Assembly (NCBI RefSeq): GCF_008520305.1
Contig: NZ_ML703282.1
Span: forward strand, 1 to 51,953
Source: Mesorhizobium sp. SARCC-RB16n
GTDB taxonomy: Bacteria; Pseudomonadota; Alphaproteobacteria; Rhizobiales; Rhizobiaceae
DNA length: 51,953 nucleotides
Direction: 5' to 3'
In this document: positions 7,599-15,445 of the stretch, piece by piece
How the letters are laid out: every line of letters starts with the position of its first letter
Position numbering within the stretch: position 1 is the stretch's first letter
Position numbers and translations under genes: made by a program
Notes under the pieces: generated by a model
What the model saw: only the letters and a program-made list of their open reading frames with translations
The model's database searches: none
What the model was told of the DNA's origin: nothing

Positions 7599-7627
7599 GC
7601 ACTTAAAGCAGGTCGCGCTTTAAGTGC
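7599..7627. repeat. Perfect 11-bp-arm inverted repeat between csp genes
   Basis: GCACTTAAAGC and GCTTTAAGTGC flank a 7-base spacer, just upstream of the csp-1 promoter. The rest of the 331-base gap between the csp genes holds a smaller inverted repeat (TCACCCG / CGGGTGA, 7653-7676), a tandem GTTTATGCTGC pair near 7682-7704 and the csp-2 terminator; I see no gene. Confidence 0.75.
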
Positions 7628-7715
7628 TTGTTATGATGCGCGTCATTGGCTCTCACCCGGATGAACTCTCGGGTGACAATCGTTTATGCTGCCGTTTATG
7701 CTGCGCCACGGACAT

Positions 7716-7750
7716 GAAAAAGGCGCGGCGAAAAATGCCGCGCCTTCAAA
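7716..7750 (-). terminator. Intrinsic terminator of csp paralogue 2
   Basis: AAGGCGCGGC and GCCGCGCCTT (7720-7729 and 7737-7746) form a 10-bp stem; in the minus direction it is followed by a T-run. Confidence 0.85.
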
Positions 7751-7826
7751 AATCTGTTTGCCTGTCCAAGTGCTGGTCAAGCTCCTCGTTCGCCCGTCCG
7801 CCTGGGACGTGCGGCGTGCCGATCGC

Positions 7827-8039
7827 TCAGGCTGCGCGCAGGTTGACCGCCTTCGGGCCCTTGCCCATGCGGTCCGGCTCGACGTCGAAGGTGACCTTCT
7901 GGCCGTCGACCAGCGTGCGCAGGCCCGAGGCCTCGATCGCTGAAATATGGACGAACACGTCCTTGGCGCCGCCGTCGGGCGTGATGAAACCGAAGCCTTT
8001 GGTCGCATTGAAGAATTTAACGGTGCCGGTCTGGGCCAT
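7827..8039 (-). CDS. Cold-shock domain protein (CspA family), paralogue 2
   Basis: A 70-residue CspA-type nucleic-acid chaperone beginning [11 protein letters not shown], with intact RNP1 (KGFGFI) and RNP2 (VFVHIS). AAGGAG lies upstream of ATG 8039. It has a long leader: a likely promoter lies near 8245-8275 (TTGCAA and ATAAAT boxes, minus strand), giving about 200 untranslated bases, as is usual for cold-inducible csp mRNAs whose structure controls translation. Its own terminator lies at 7716-7750, so it is probably transcribed separately from paralogue 1. Confidence 0.93.
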   Translation of the reverse strand: MAQTGTVKFFNATKGFGFITPDGGAKDVFVHISAIEASGLRTLVDGQKVTFDVEPDRMGKGPKAVNLRAA

Positions 8040-8623
8040 TGGGGAAACTCCTTCACCCGTTCAGTCTTGGTGGTCCTGCCCGCCACCTGGCGTCGAGGGC
8101 AGTTCCTGGTGGTTGCTTTCGGCAGTCATGCATTGGCGCATGGTCAAACCCCCCGCCGAAAAACGGGGCCGTCAGAGATTCACAGTATCGGGGAAAGGTC
8201 GTCCAAAACGTTCCGCTCTCCGGGTCGCAAATGCCCGAACACAGAATTTATCGCACGGAAACGTGAAGGTTGCAAGATAGCGCCGCGGGCCGCCGCACTG
8301 GGCGCATCCCGACGCAAAATCGACCGGTCAGAGCGTCGACCGGCCGCAGATAGGCTTCGTTGCCTGAGGGGTCATCGGCCCACAGCCCCGGTCATGCATG
8401 GGCCAGAGGCGGTAAATTGCCAGCGGCGCGCGGCGAGGCCCGACCGATCCCGGTGTCATTCCCAGACTGTGGCCGCGAACGGGGTTGCAATTGGCAGTGG
8501 AATGGCGAGGATCGTGCCATAGGCGACTGATTTAAATCTTGTTTTGATCGATATCATTATCAGCGAACCGCCGGCCAGTCTTGGGCGGTATGCAGCGGGA
8601 CGGGGATCGAGGGAGAGACGATC
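8040..8623. other. Gene-poor 584-bp region with csp-2 leader
   Basis: The first 230 bases are the inferred leader and promoter of csp paralogue 2, including the GCAAATGCCCGA element (8227-8238) also present before paralogue 1. From about 8280 to 8520 I see no convincing coding pattern. The last 90 bases turn AT-rich (GATTTAAATC, 8529-8538) and probably hold the promoter of the Kazal lipoprotein. Confidence 0.5.
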
Positions 8624-9028
8624 ATGAGGTTTCTTGCGGCAATCTTTTCACGGCGAGGTTTTACCATCCTGTTCCTGTCGGCAATTCTTGCCGCTTGTAC
8701 GGTCGTCGTCGATGACGGGCCGGGGCCGCGCCCGCGTCCGCCGCGCCCTGAACCGCAATTCTGCACCAAGCAGTACGAACCGGTCTGCGCCCGGCGCGGC
8801 GGAGATCGCCAGACCTTCGCCAATGCCTGCCTTGCCGACAGGGCGGGTTACCGCATCGTGCGCGACGGCCCCTGCCGCGACGGCGGAGATGGTGGCGGCG
8901 AGCAGACCTTCTGCACCCGCGAATACGCGCCGGTGTGCGGCCGCCGGCATGGCGAGATGCGCACCTTCTCCAACGCCTGCCAGGCCCGTGCCTCGGACTA
9001 CCGCATCGTCGGCGACGGGCCGTGCTGA
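8624..9028 (+). CDS. Lipoprotein with two Kazal-type domains
   Basis: A 134-residue predicted lipoprotein: an N-terminal hydrophobic signal ending in the lipobox ILAAC (acylated Cys25), a Pro/Arg linker (33-43), then two homologous Kazal-like modules. Each module has four Cys (47, 55, 69, 84 and 97, 105, 119, 134) with the pattern FCT-x2-Y-x-PVC and TF-x-NAC. Kazal domains inhibit serine proteases by inserting a reactive loop; in bacteria their targets are mostly unknown. The first module has a Gly-Gly (59-60) and the second a His-Gly (109-110) after the second Cys, so the reactive loops differ. ATG 8624 follows GGGAGAGA. The gene is isolated, with no protease gene beside it. Confidence 0.85.
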   Translation: MRFLAAIFSRRGFTILFLSAILAACTVVVDDGPGPRPRPPRPEPQFCTKQYEPVCARRGGDRQTFANACLADRAGYRIVRDGPCRDGGDGGGEQTFCTREYAPVCGRRHGEMRTFSNACQARASDYRIVGDGPC

Positions 9029-9044
9029 GAAGAGTAGGAACGCC

Positions 9045-9662
9045 TCACCCATCCACCCCGACATAGGCCTTGCTCTTCAGCAAGGCCGCCAGATGAGCCG
9101 CATTCGACGCCGCCATCTCGACCATGCCGGCGACCGTCTTGGGGGTTTTCGGCAGGTCGACGTAATTGACGTCGCCCATGGCTTCGCCGACCCAGTAGAC
9201 GCCGCCATTGGCGGGGATGGTGAAGCCAACGTCGTTCAGCGCCTGGAAGCATTCCGCGTGGCAATGGTGCGCACCGTCCTCGTTGCCGACGATCGCAACC
9301 AGTGCCACCTTACCGGCGGCCGGCATGCGGCCCTTGTCGTCGGTCTCGTCCAGAAAGGCGTCCATGCGTTCCATCACGCGCTTGGCGACGCTCGACGGCT
9401 GGCCCAGCCAGATCGGCAAGCCAAGGATGAAGATATCGGCGGCGACGATCTTTTCGCGCAGGCAAGGCCAGTCGTCTCCCTCGCCCATGTCGGAGAGCAC
9501 GCCCGGCTTGATGTCGTGATCGAGGGCGCGCACGACCTCGCCCTTTACGCCATGCGGCTTCAGGGCTGAGAGCAGATCGGCGACGATCTTGTCCGTGGAC
9601 GATTTCTCCTTGTCGTCCGAGACTTTGAGCGAGCAATTGATGGCGAAGGCGATGAGGGGCAT
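9045..9662 (-). CDS. Flavodoxin-fold NAD(P)H:FMN oxidoreductase
   Basis: A 205-residue cytoplasmic flavodoxin-like protein of the NADPH-dependent FMN reductase / WrbA-type superfamily. The central motif FILGLPIWLGQPSS matches the phosphate and flavin loop region, and VALVAIVGNEDGAHHC the second FMN loop. The real start is ATG 9662 (MPLIAFAINCSLK), supported by AGGAG nine bases upstream; a much longer open frame continues upstream but only because it is antisense to the sulfotransferase gene. The substrate (quinone, azo or nitro compound) cannot be told. Confidence 0.85.
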   Translation of the reverse strand: MPLIAFAINCSLKVSDDKEKSSTDKIVADLLSALKPHGVKGEVVRALDHDIKPGVLSDMGEGDDWPCLREKIVAADIFILGLPIWLGQPSSVAKRVMERMDAFLDETDDKGRMPAAGKVALVAIVGNEDGAHHCHAECFQALNDVGFTIPANGGVYWVGEAMGDVNYVDLPKTPKTVAGMVEMAASNAAHLAALLKSKAYVGVDG

Positions 9663-9923
9663 TTGCGCGAACTCCTGCGTGCGGCTGTGCAGGCTAACGT
9701 CGCGATTGGCTTGTGGTTGCGCACTTTGCGGACAGTCCGGACCGTTCGCACGCCGGGCCACACTCTTGAATCTCTCCCCGGCATGGCTTAGGTCCCGCAG
9801 GCGTATAAACACGGCAGGTGTCCCATCAACAGAGATCAGAGAAGAGCAGCGGGTGCGGGAGCCAGGTCTGGCGCGGCCAAATCTGGCGCGGGAGGCCAGC
9901 CGCCGCTGGGCCTCGACCAGTAT

Positions 9924-11558
9924 GTGCAGCAGGCGCTGCAGCTGCATCAGGCGGGGCGCCGGCAAGAAGCCGAAGCGATCTACCGGCAGGTGCTGGCGCG
10001 TCAGCCCAAACACGCGGCCGCGGCGCATTTCCTGGGGTTGCTGCTGCACCAGACCGGGCGCAGCGAAGAAGGGATGGATTTGCTGGAACAGTCGGTTCAG
10101 CTGCAGCCGACGAGCCCCGACTTCCTCAACAATCTCGGCACGGTGATGCGCGATCTGGGCCGTGTCACGGCGGCGATCGATTTCTTCCGCGGCACGGTGG
10201 ATCTGCGGCCGGAGCAGCTTGCGGCGCGCGACAATCTCGGCTCGTCGCTGAAGCAGATCGGCCGGTTCGATGAGGCCGAGGACATTTATCGCGGCACGGT
10301 GCAGCGCAACCCATTCCACGTGCGTGCGCGTATCGGGCTTGCCGAAACCTTGCAGGAAACCGGACGCCTCGACGAGGCGCTGGCTGTCTTCCAGGAGGCA
10401 CTGACCATTCGTCCCAAAGACGCCGACCTGCTGCACGGATTGGGCGTCGGCCTGATGGAGAAGGGCAAGCTCGACGAGGCGACCGAGCTGTTCCGGCAGG
10501 CGGTGGCGATCCAGCCCGCCATGGCCCGCGCCTGGCTGATGCTGACGCAGGTCAAGCGCCAGAAGGAGCGCGATGCCGAATTGGCCGGCATGGAGGCGCA
10601 GCACGCCAAGGCGCCTCAGGACAGCCTGGCACGCATGCAGCTGTCGTTTGGCCTCGGCAAGGCCAATGACGATCTCAAGGATTATGGCAAGGCTTTCGAC
10701 TACTTCGCCGAGGGCAATGCCATCCGTCGCAAGGGCATCGACTATGACCCGGTGAAGACGCGCGCCGAATTCGAGGCGATGAAGACGGTATTCGATGCCG
10801 GCTTCTTCGAAAAACACAGACCGAGCCCGATCACCGACGATGCGCCGATCTTCGTCGTCGGCATGCCACGTTCGGGTACGACACTGGTCGAACAGATCAT
10901 CGCCAGCCACAGCCAGGTCCATGGCGCGGGCGAGCTCGGCATCTTGAAGACGGCGGTCGGCAAGCAATTCCCGTCGAACATGCCGGGCGGCTTCCCCTGG
11001 GGCCTGGCCGACACCGACGATGCGGATTTCGCCGAGGCAGGCCAAGCCTATCTCGACATGCTCCATGCCCGCTATCCGCATATGCGCCACGTCACCGACA
11101 AGATGCCGGGCAACTTCCTGCTCGTCGGCTTCATCCACATGATGCTGCCGAAGGCCAAAATCATCCACTGCGCCCGCGATGCGGCGGCGACATGCCTGTC
11201 GATCTACAAGGTGCATTTCCGCGGCGACAGCCATCGCTATGGCTATGACCTCGGCGAGCTCGCCGATTTCCACAATCTCTATACCGACATCATGGCGCAT
11301 TGGCACACGGTGCTGCCCGGTGTCGTGCACGATGTGCGCTACGAGGATTTCGTCGCCGACCAGGACGGGCAGAGCCGGGCGCTGATCGACTACCTCGGCC
11401 TGCCATGGGAGGATGCCGTGCTGGCGTTCCACCAGACCGACAGGCCGGTGCGCACGGCGTCGGCCGCGCAGGTGCGCCAGCCGATGTACCAGGGTTCGGT
11501 CGATTTGTGGAAGCGCTATGGCGACCGGCTGAAGCCGCTGCTCGACAAGCTGGATTAG
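9924..11558 (+). CDS. Tetratricopeptide-repeat sulfotransferase
   Basis: At least 544 residues. The first 270 or so form TPR helices (repeats resembling ALQLHQAGRRQEAEAIYRQV). The C-terminal domain is a PAPS-dependent sulfotransferase with the 5'-phosphosulfate loop VGMPRSGTTLVEQI at about 312-325 and ERYEDF-like VRYEDFVAD further on. Such fusions are common in alphaproteobacteria and probably sulfate a carbohydrate or protein held by the TPR arm; the substrate is unknown. The only standard start in frame is GTG 9924, but the reading frame stays open back to 9792, and codons from about 9822 spell a plausible N-terminus (INRDQRRAAGAGARSG). The true start may therefore be a rare codon, or a one-base change may have removed it. 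Confidence 0.88.
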   Translation: MQQALQLHQAGRRQEAEAIYRQVLARQPKHAAAAHFLGLLLHQTGRSEEGMDLLEQSVQLQPTSPDFLNNLGTVMRDLGRVTAAIDFFRGTVDLRPEQLAARDNLGSSLKQIGRFDEAEDIYRGTVQRNPFHVRARIGLAETLQETGRLDEALAVFQEALTIRPKDADLLHGLGVGLMEKGKLDEATELFRQAVAIQPAMARAWLMLTQVKRQKERDAELAGMEAQHAKAPQDSLARMQLSFGLGKANDDLKDYGKAFDYFAEGNAIRRKGIDYDPVKTRAEFEAMKTVFDAGFFEKHRPSPITDDAPIFVVGMPRSGTTLVEQIIASHSQVHGAGELGILKTAVGKQFPSNMPGGFPWGLADTDDADFAEAGQAYLDMLHARYPHMRHVTDKMPGNFLLVGFIHMMLPKAKIIHCARDAAATCLSIYKVHFRGDSHRYGYDLGELADFHNLYTDIMAHWHTVLPGVVHDVRYEDFVADQDGQSRALIDYLGLPWEDAVLAFHQTDRPVRTASAAQVRQPMYQGSVDLWKRYGDRLKPLLDKLD

Positions 11559-11571
11559 CACACCGATAGTC

Positions 11572-11597
11572 GGTCGGCCCGAAGCGACTGGCCGACC
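11572..11597 (+). terminator. Possible terminator hairpin after the sulfotransferase
   Basis: GGTCGGCC and GGCCGACC form an 8-bp perfect stem 14 bases after the stop. There is no T-run, so termination would need to be weak or Rho-assisted. Confidence 0.4.
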
Positions 11598-11658
11598 TAA
11601 CGAGGGTTTCGGTCGATCACAAAGGGCTGCAATCTACCCCTGCCGTTGCACCAGTTCC

Positions 11659-12012
11659 TCAAAGCTCAATGAACGGCTGGAAGCCGCCGAAGATCATGCG
11701 CTTACCGTCGAATGGCATGGCGGACCAGTTCATCTTGAGACGCTCGTCGGCCATCACCTTGGCCATGACCGCGTCGCGGCTCTGTCTGGACTCGTAGACG
11801 ACCCAAGCGAAGATGACGACCTCGTCGTCCTTGGCCTGCACCGCGCGCGGGAACGAGGTCAACTCGCCGTAAGGCACGTCGTCGCCGACGCATTCGACAT
11901 AGGCGAGCGCGCCATGCTCCATCCAGACGGCACCGCCATTCTCAGCCATTTTCTTGTACGCATCGAGATTTGCCTTCGGCACGGCAAGCACGAAGCCATC
12001 GACATAGGACAT
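11659..12012 (-). CDS. DUF1428 family protein
   Basis: A 117-residue protein of the DUF1428 family (dimeric alpha-beta barrel fold related to ABM/EthD proteins). The N-terminus YVDGFVLAVPKANLDAYKKM and the C-terminal KRMIFGGFQPF are characteristic. ATG 12012 is chosen because the family begins at MSYVDGF; upstream residues are unconserved. It is co-oriented with the VOC protein gene 100 bases upstream, with which it may be cotranscribed. Function is unknown; similar dimeric-barrel and VOC proteins often travel together with small-molecule resistance genes. Confidence 0.9.
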   Translation of the reverse strand: MSYVDGFVLAVPKANLDAYKKMAENGGAVWMEHGALAYVECVGDDVPYGELTSFPRAVQAKDDEVVIFAWVVYESRQSRDAVMAKVMADERLKMNWSAMPFDGKRMIFGGFQPFIEL

Positions 12013-12112
12013 GGTGGTCTCCTGTTCGCTGAAATCGGGCGCCGGGTCGGCGGGGATACGACCCGGCGCGGTGGGGCGCATCCCGCTCGGCGAGGGGCGC
12101 GCGCTAAAAAGC

Positions 12113-12529
12113 TTATTCCGTCGGTGCGTTCATTGCCCAGGCGACGCCAAAGGGATCCTTCACCTGGCCCCAGCGGTCGCCCCAGAACATCACCTGCAGC
12201 GGCGTGACGATCTCGCAGCCGGCATCGACGGCGCGCTTCCACCAGGCGTCGATATCATCGTTGCCGAGATGGAGCTGCAGCGTGTAGCCTTGTGCGGCCT
12301 GGTGCGGATGGCCGTGTTCCGGATAGGCATCGCCCAGCATCAGTGTCGAGCCGTTGATGTAGAGATGGATATGCATGGTGCGGCCTTTTTCATCCGCTGG
12401 ATAGGCAAAGACTTCCTCGGCCCCGAAAGCCTTCTTGTAGAACTCGGCGGCCTTGATGGCGCCGTCGACCTGCAGATAGGGGGTCAATCCGCCAAGCACC
12501 TTTGGCCGGGGTGGGGTCTGGTCGGTCAT
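12113..12529 (-). CDS. VOC-family protein (PhnB/glyoxalase-like)
   Basis: A 138-residue vicinal-oxygen-chelate protein of the PhnB-like type. It shows the paired beta-alpha-beta-beta-beta modules: VLGGLTPYLQVDGAIKAAEF at the start, HIHLYINGSTLMLGD in the middle, and the C-terminal WGQVKDPFGVAWAM. Such proteins bind a metal and act on or sequester small molecules. ATG 12529 (MTDQTPPRP) follows GAGGAA at nine bases. It sits upstream of and in line with the DUF1428 gene. I cannot assign a substrate. Confidence 0.88.
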   Translation of the reverse strand: MTDQTPPRPKVLGGLTPYLQVDGAIKAAEFYKKAFGAEEVFAYPADEKGRTMHIHLYINGSTLMLGDAYPEHGHPHQAAQGYTLQLHLGNDDIDAWWKRAVDAGCEIVTPLQVMFWGDRWGQVKDPFGVAWAMNAPTE

Positions 12530-12684
12530 TCTCGTGTTCCTCTTCACGTTTGGTTTGGCCTTGCGGACCATAGGACGGACGAGGTGACGGCAATCCTACA
12601 GGGTCCCGACAATTTTTCGCCAAGCCGGCATCGTCGGGCAACCGGCCGGCTCGAGGGGCGAGTGCGTGGGCTGGCCGGCAACGG

Positions 12685-12870
12685 TCATATGACCTCCTTG
12701 GCCGAGGACGTGGCCGAGCGACGGCTGTCGCGGGCATCGAAGATTTCCGGAAAGCCGATATCCCTGCGCAGTTCGGCCGGCAGCGACAGCAGCATGCGTT
12801 CGCCGCGGTGACGGGCGCGCGCCGCGGCATACCGGGTTGCGATGCGACCGATGGATGACAGGACGGACAT
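12685..12870 (-). CDS. DUF1127 small protein
   Basis: A 61-residue basic protein with the DUF1127 signature: an arginine-rich first half (RYAAARARHRGERM) followed by LLSLPAELRRDIGF. Members are small regulators abundant in alphaproteobacteria; some act as RNA-binding proteins affecting RNA turnover and phosphate or carbon metabolism. ATG 12870 is preferred because GGGAGAA lies eight bases upstream and the family begins near here. It is monocistronic by spacing. Confidence 0.85.
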   Translation of the reverse strand: MSVLSSIGRIATRYAAARARHRGERMLLSLPAELRRDIGFPEIFDARDSRRSATSSAKEVI

Positions 12871-12997
12871 GACGAATTCTCCCTGGGTTGGCGCCGGCAT
12901 CATCGTGTCGGCATTCCAAGGACGAGACAGCGACGGGCGATACGACAGACCCGGAGAATTTTTTAGAGGCCTCTGTCACCGGCGCGAGGCGCTTACT

Positions 12998-13297
12998 TCA
13001 GGCGGCAGTCTCCAATCGTTCGATCGTTTCAAGGTCGGCTCTCTTGGCCTTCCCCTCGACGGCGAGATCATAACTTGCCTGCATGTTCATCCAGAACTGC
13101 GGCGTGGTCCCAAAAAACTTCGCAAGGCGCAATGCGGTATCGGGCGTTACCGGTGTCGTCTCGCTGGCCAGGCGCTCGATGCGCGTGCGCGGCACATGCA
13201 GCTTTTTGGCCAGCGTGTAAGGCTTCAGACCAAGCGGTATGAGATACTCTTCGCGGAGAATTTCTCCGGGATGGATAGGCGGGTTGATATCAAGCAT
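12998..13297 (-). CDS. higA: HigA-family antitoxin
   Basis: A 99-residue XRE-type antitoxin. The opening PIHPGEILREEYLIPLGLKP is the classical HigA signature, followed by a helix-turn-helix (about 28-65, YTLAKKLHVPRTRIERL) and the conserved FFGTTPQFWMNMQASYDL. It neutralises the HigB toxin encoded 14 bases upstream and normally represses the operon through inverted repeats at the promoter. ATG 13297 is chosen because the family starts at MLDINPPIHPG. The toxin-first order is typical of hig loci. Confidence 0.95.
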   Translation of the reverse strand: MLDINPPIHPGEILREEYLIPLGLKPYTLAKKLHVPRTRIERLASETTPVTPDTALRLAKFFGTTPQFWMNMQASYDLAVEGKAKRADLETIERLETAA

Positions 13298-13311
13298 TTG
13301 GGACCTGCCTT

Positions 13312-13593
13312 TCAATGGTAGTCGGCTATTTCGACATCTTCTGCTTGCCCATCCACCCAACGAAAGCAGATGCGAAACTGATCGTTGATGCGGATCGAAT
13401 GCTGACCGGCACGGTTGCCTTTCAACGGCTCAAGCCTGTTGCCGGGAGGCGTCTTGAGATCTGACAGTTCGGCGGCGTTGTCGATCATGTACAGCTTCCG
13501 TTGGGCCGGTCGGACAAGATCCGACGGGAAGCCTTTTGGAGCCTTGCCATTTGAAACGGCTTCGCTGGTCTTGTCCTTGAATGAACGTATCAT
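13312..13593 (-). CDS. higB: HigB-family toxin (RelE/ParE superfamily)
   Basis: A 93-residue ribosome-dependent mRNA endonuclease of the HigB type. MIRSFKDK at the start, a central PAQRKLYMIDNAAELSDLK and the C-terminal SIRINDQFRICFRW are the family's conserved blocks; the basic and aromatic residues near the end form the usual active surface. ATG 13593 is the family start and it lies inside an inverted repeat that also occurs upstream, so repressor binding may overlap the translation start. Length is normal and no damage is seen, so the locus looks functional. Confidence 0.95.
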   Translation of the reverse strand: MIRSFKDKTSEAVSNGKAPKGFPSDLVRPAQRKLYMIDNAAELSDLKTPPGNRLEPLKGNRAGQHSIRINDQFRICFRWVDGQAEDVEIADYH

Positions 13594-13665
13594 CCGTGGG
13601 CCCCGACAGACGTACCATAACATGATACGTTCCAGGAATCAACAGTACGTCTCATGAAATGATAC
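13584..13665 (-). promoter_or_regulatory. higBA promoter region with candidate operators
   Basis: AACGTATCAT (13584-13593) is the exact complement of ATGATACGTT (13622-13631). In addition a 19-base motif (ACGT-x2-CAT-x-A-x-ATGATAC) occurs twice as direct copies, 13610-13628 and 13647-13665, with 15 of 19 positions identical. HigA/HigBA complexes bind such sites to autoregulate; the assignment is inferred from position. Confidence 0.6.
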
Positions 13666-13708
13666 CAAAGGCCGACCTGTCAATTGGCAATGCATCTGTC
13701 TCCGCCAC

Positions 13709-15235
13709 TCAGTTGGTTCCCTCAGCTACCTCGCGGAAGAAATCTTCGGGATCTTCGACCTCGGTCAGCTTCCGCTTCTCGATGAGCCAAAAGCGGTTGC
13801 CGATGGCGCGGATGAAGGAGCGGTCGTGCGAGGCGAGAACGCAACTCGCCTGGTGCTTGAGCAATTCCTCCTCCAGCGCTTCCTGGCCGTCAATGTCGAG
13901 ATGGTTGGTCGGCTCGTCGAGCAGATAGAAATTGGGATTGGCGAGCCTGAGCGCCAGCATCATCAGCCGCGCTTTCTGGCCGCCGGACAGCACGCCGATC
14001 TTTCTCTCCTGCATCTCGATGACCACGCCGGCGCCGGCAAGCAGCGAGCGGGCGCGCTGTTCGCCGACATCGTAACGGCGCGAGACCATCGCCAGCGGCG
14101 TGTCGTCGCCGCTGATGCCCGACAGCGCCTGGTCGCTGTAGCCGAGCACGGTCGACGGCGTCACCTTCACATTTCGCACGGTGTCCGGTTCGACAATGGC
14201 GTTGCGGATCGAGGTGACGAAGCGCGACTTGCCGACGCCGTTGCGGCCGAGCAGCACGATACGGTCGCCCTGGCAGATGTGGCGCTTGCCCGTCTTGAAC
14301 AGCAGCGTGCCGTCCGGTGTTTCCACCGCCGCGTCGTCGAGCGTGATCAGCACCTTGGCGTGCGTTCCGCGATTGGCGAGTTTGATCGCCCCCGCCGATT
14401 TTTCGCGATGCGCCGGATTGGCGGCCTCTTCGAGCTTTTCCGCGCGCTGGTTGAGCTGCTTGGTCTTGACCGTCAGCAGGTCGCTGCCCGAATTGATGCC
14501 GATGTTGTTGAGCTTGGCCGCCTGGCGGCGCAATTGCTGCGCCACCTTCATGTCGCGCTGGAATTTTCGCTCGGTCGAGGCATCGACCTCGTCCAGCGCA
14601 TCCCTGGCCCACGAGTAGGGGAGGGAAAACACCGGCGACTGCTCCGGGCGCAGGAACAGCGTCCGGTTGGTGGTGGCGTCGAGGAAGGCGCGGTCGTGGC
14701 TGGCGATGATGACAGGCACCTCGCGAGGCAACGCATTCAGCCATGTCTCGAGTTGGCTGATGCGGGCGAGATCGAGATGGTTGGTCGGCTCGTCGAGCAG
14801 CAACATATCGGGATCGGTGACCCAGACGCGGGCGATCAGCGCCAGCCGCTGCCAGCCGCCGCTCAGCGCTTGTATTGGCCGCTCGCGCATCGGCTCCGGC
14901 ACGTCGAGCGAATCGAGAACGACATCAACACGCCACATCTCGCTGTCGGCCTGTTCCGGCGGCAAGGCGTCCGCTACCACCTGATAAAAGGTGCGGCCGA
15001 GCAGAGCAGGGGCAACGGACTGCTCGACATGGCCGACACGCAGGCCGCGCGTGCGGGTGATGTCGCCTGTCGTCGGCTCCAACTCGCCGGTCAGGCATTT
15101 GAGCAAGGTCGACTTGCCGCGGCCGTTGGCGGCGACGATGCCAAGTCGGTCACCGCTGCCGATGCTGAGGTCGAGATTGGAGAAGAGCGGCGCACTCATG
15201 GTGACGCCGAGGGATTTGAGGCTGATCAGGGCCAT
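13709..15235 (-). CDS. ABC-F family ATPase
   Basis: A 508-residue soluble protein with two tandem ATP-binding cassettes and no membrane domain, so an ABC-F translation or ribosome-protection factor rather than a transporter. Cassette 1 has AANGRGKS (35-42), signature LSGGWQR (124-130) and Walker B LLLDEP (145-150). Cassette 2 has LGRNGVGKS (about 325-335), LSGGQKAR (about 414-421) and LLDEPTNHLD. The P-tip linker lies between, rich in Arg/Lys/Gln. Both signatures deviate slightly (GGWQ; RNGVGKSR). Upstream, a 23-codon reading frame and stem-loop at 15374-15445 look like a leader that may control it. Which antibiotic or ribosome state it answers to is unknown. Confidence 0.92.
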   Translation of the reverse strand: MALISLKSLGVTMSAPLFSNLDLSIGSGDRLGIVAANGRGKSTLLKCLTGELEPTTGDITRTRGLRVGHVEQSVAPALLGRTFYQVVADALPPEQADSEMWRVDVVLDSLDVPEPMRERPIQALSGGWQRLALIARVWVTDPDMLLLDEPTNHLDLARISQLETWLNALPREVPVIIASHDRAFLDATTNRTLFLRPEQSPVFSLPYSWARDALDEVDASTERKFQRDMKVAQQLRRQAAKLNNIGINSGSDLLTVKTKQLNQRAEKLEEAANPAHREKSAGAIKLANRGTHAKVLITLDDAAVETPDGTLLFKTGKRHICQGDRIVLLGRNGVGKSRFVTSIRNAIVEPDTVRNVKVTPSTVLGYSDQALSGISGDDTPLAMVSRRYDVGEQRARSLLAGAGVVIEMQERKIGVLSGGQKARLMMLALRLANPNFYLLDEPTNHLDIDGQEALEEELLKHQASCVLASHDRSFIRAIGNRFWLIEKRKLTEVEDPEDFFREVAEGTN

Positions 15236-15373
15236 TCTTGATTTCTCTGGTCTGTCCGGAAAATCCGGCTCGATGCACTTTGACGGTGCGCGTGCCGGCG
15301 ATCAGGCCAGGCATTGCGGCACCACGAAGGGCAGACCAAAAATCGAAGCGGGAAAAACCCGGACCGTCCCTGG

Positions 15374-15445
15374 TCAGCCCTGCAAGCTGGCTTGCAGGGC
15401 AGAAATCGGGCCACGCTGACGATGGTGACGAAAAAACGTAAACAC
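15374..15445 (-). CDS. Candidate leader peptide upstream of the ABC-F gene
   Basis: A 23-codon frame starting GTG at 15445 and ending TGA at 15374-15376. AAAGGAGG lies with six bases between GGAGG and the GTG, an ideal ribosome-binding site with no other gene to serve. The peptide begins MFTFFRHHRQRGP: Phe- and then Arg/His-rich. Its last codons overlap the perfect 22-base palindrome at 15378-15399. It ends 138 bases before the ABC-F start. Translated leader plus hairpin is how many ABC-F resistance genes are induced by ribosome stalling, so I infer an attenuator; expression is unproven. Confidence 0.55.
   Translation of the reverse strand: MFTFFRHHRQRGPISALQASLQG
15378..15399 (-). promoter_or_regulatory. 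22-base perfect palindrome at the end of the leader frame
   Basis: CCCTGCAAGC, TG, GCTTGCAGGG are exactly self-complementary. In the ABC-F transcript the hairpin would overlap the last seven leader codons, so ribosome position would decide whether it folds. A second short hairpin with a T-rich loop and flank (CGGG/CCCG, about 15350-15363) lies just beyond. The rest of the 330-base gap shows only a weak candidate promoter (TTGCCA-N18-TAGTCA, about 15487-15516, minus strand). Confidence 0.55.

Noticed and set aside
7680-7705. Tandem GTTTATGCTGC as a CRISPR-like or phage attachment repeat
   Set aside because: Only two copies without spacer structure, and no integrase or cas gene nearby.
9045-11561. 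838-codon open frame on the minus strand
   Set aside because: Only its last 205 codons are the FMN reductase; the rest is antisense to the well-supported TPR-sulfotransferase and shows no family motifs.
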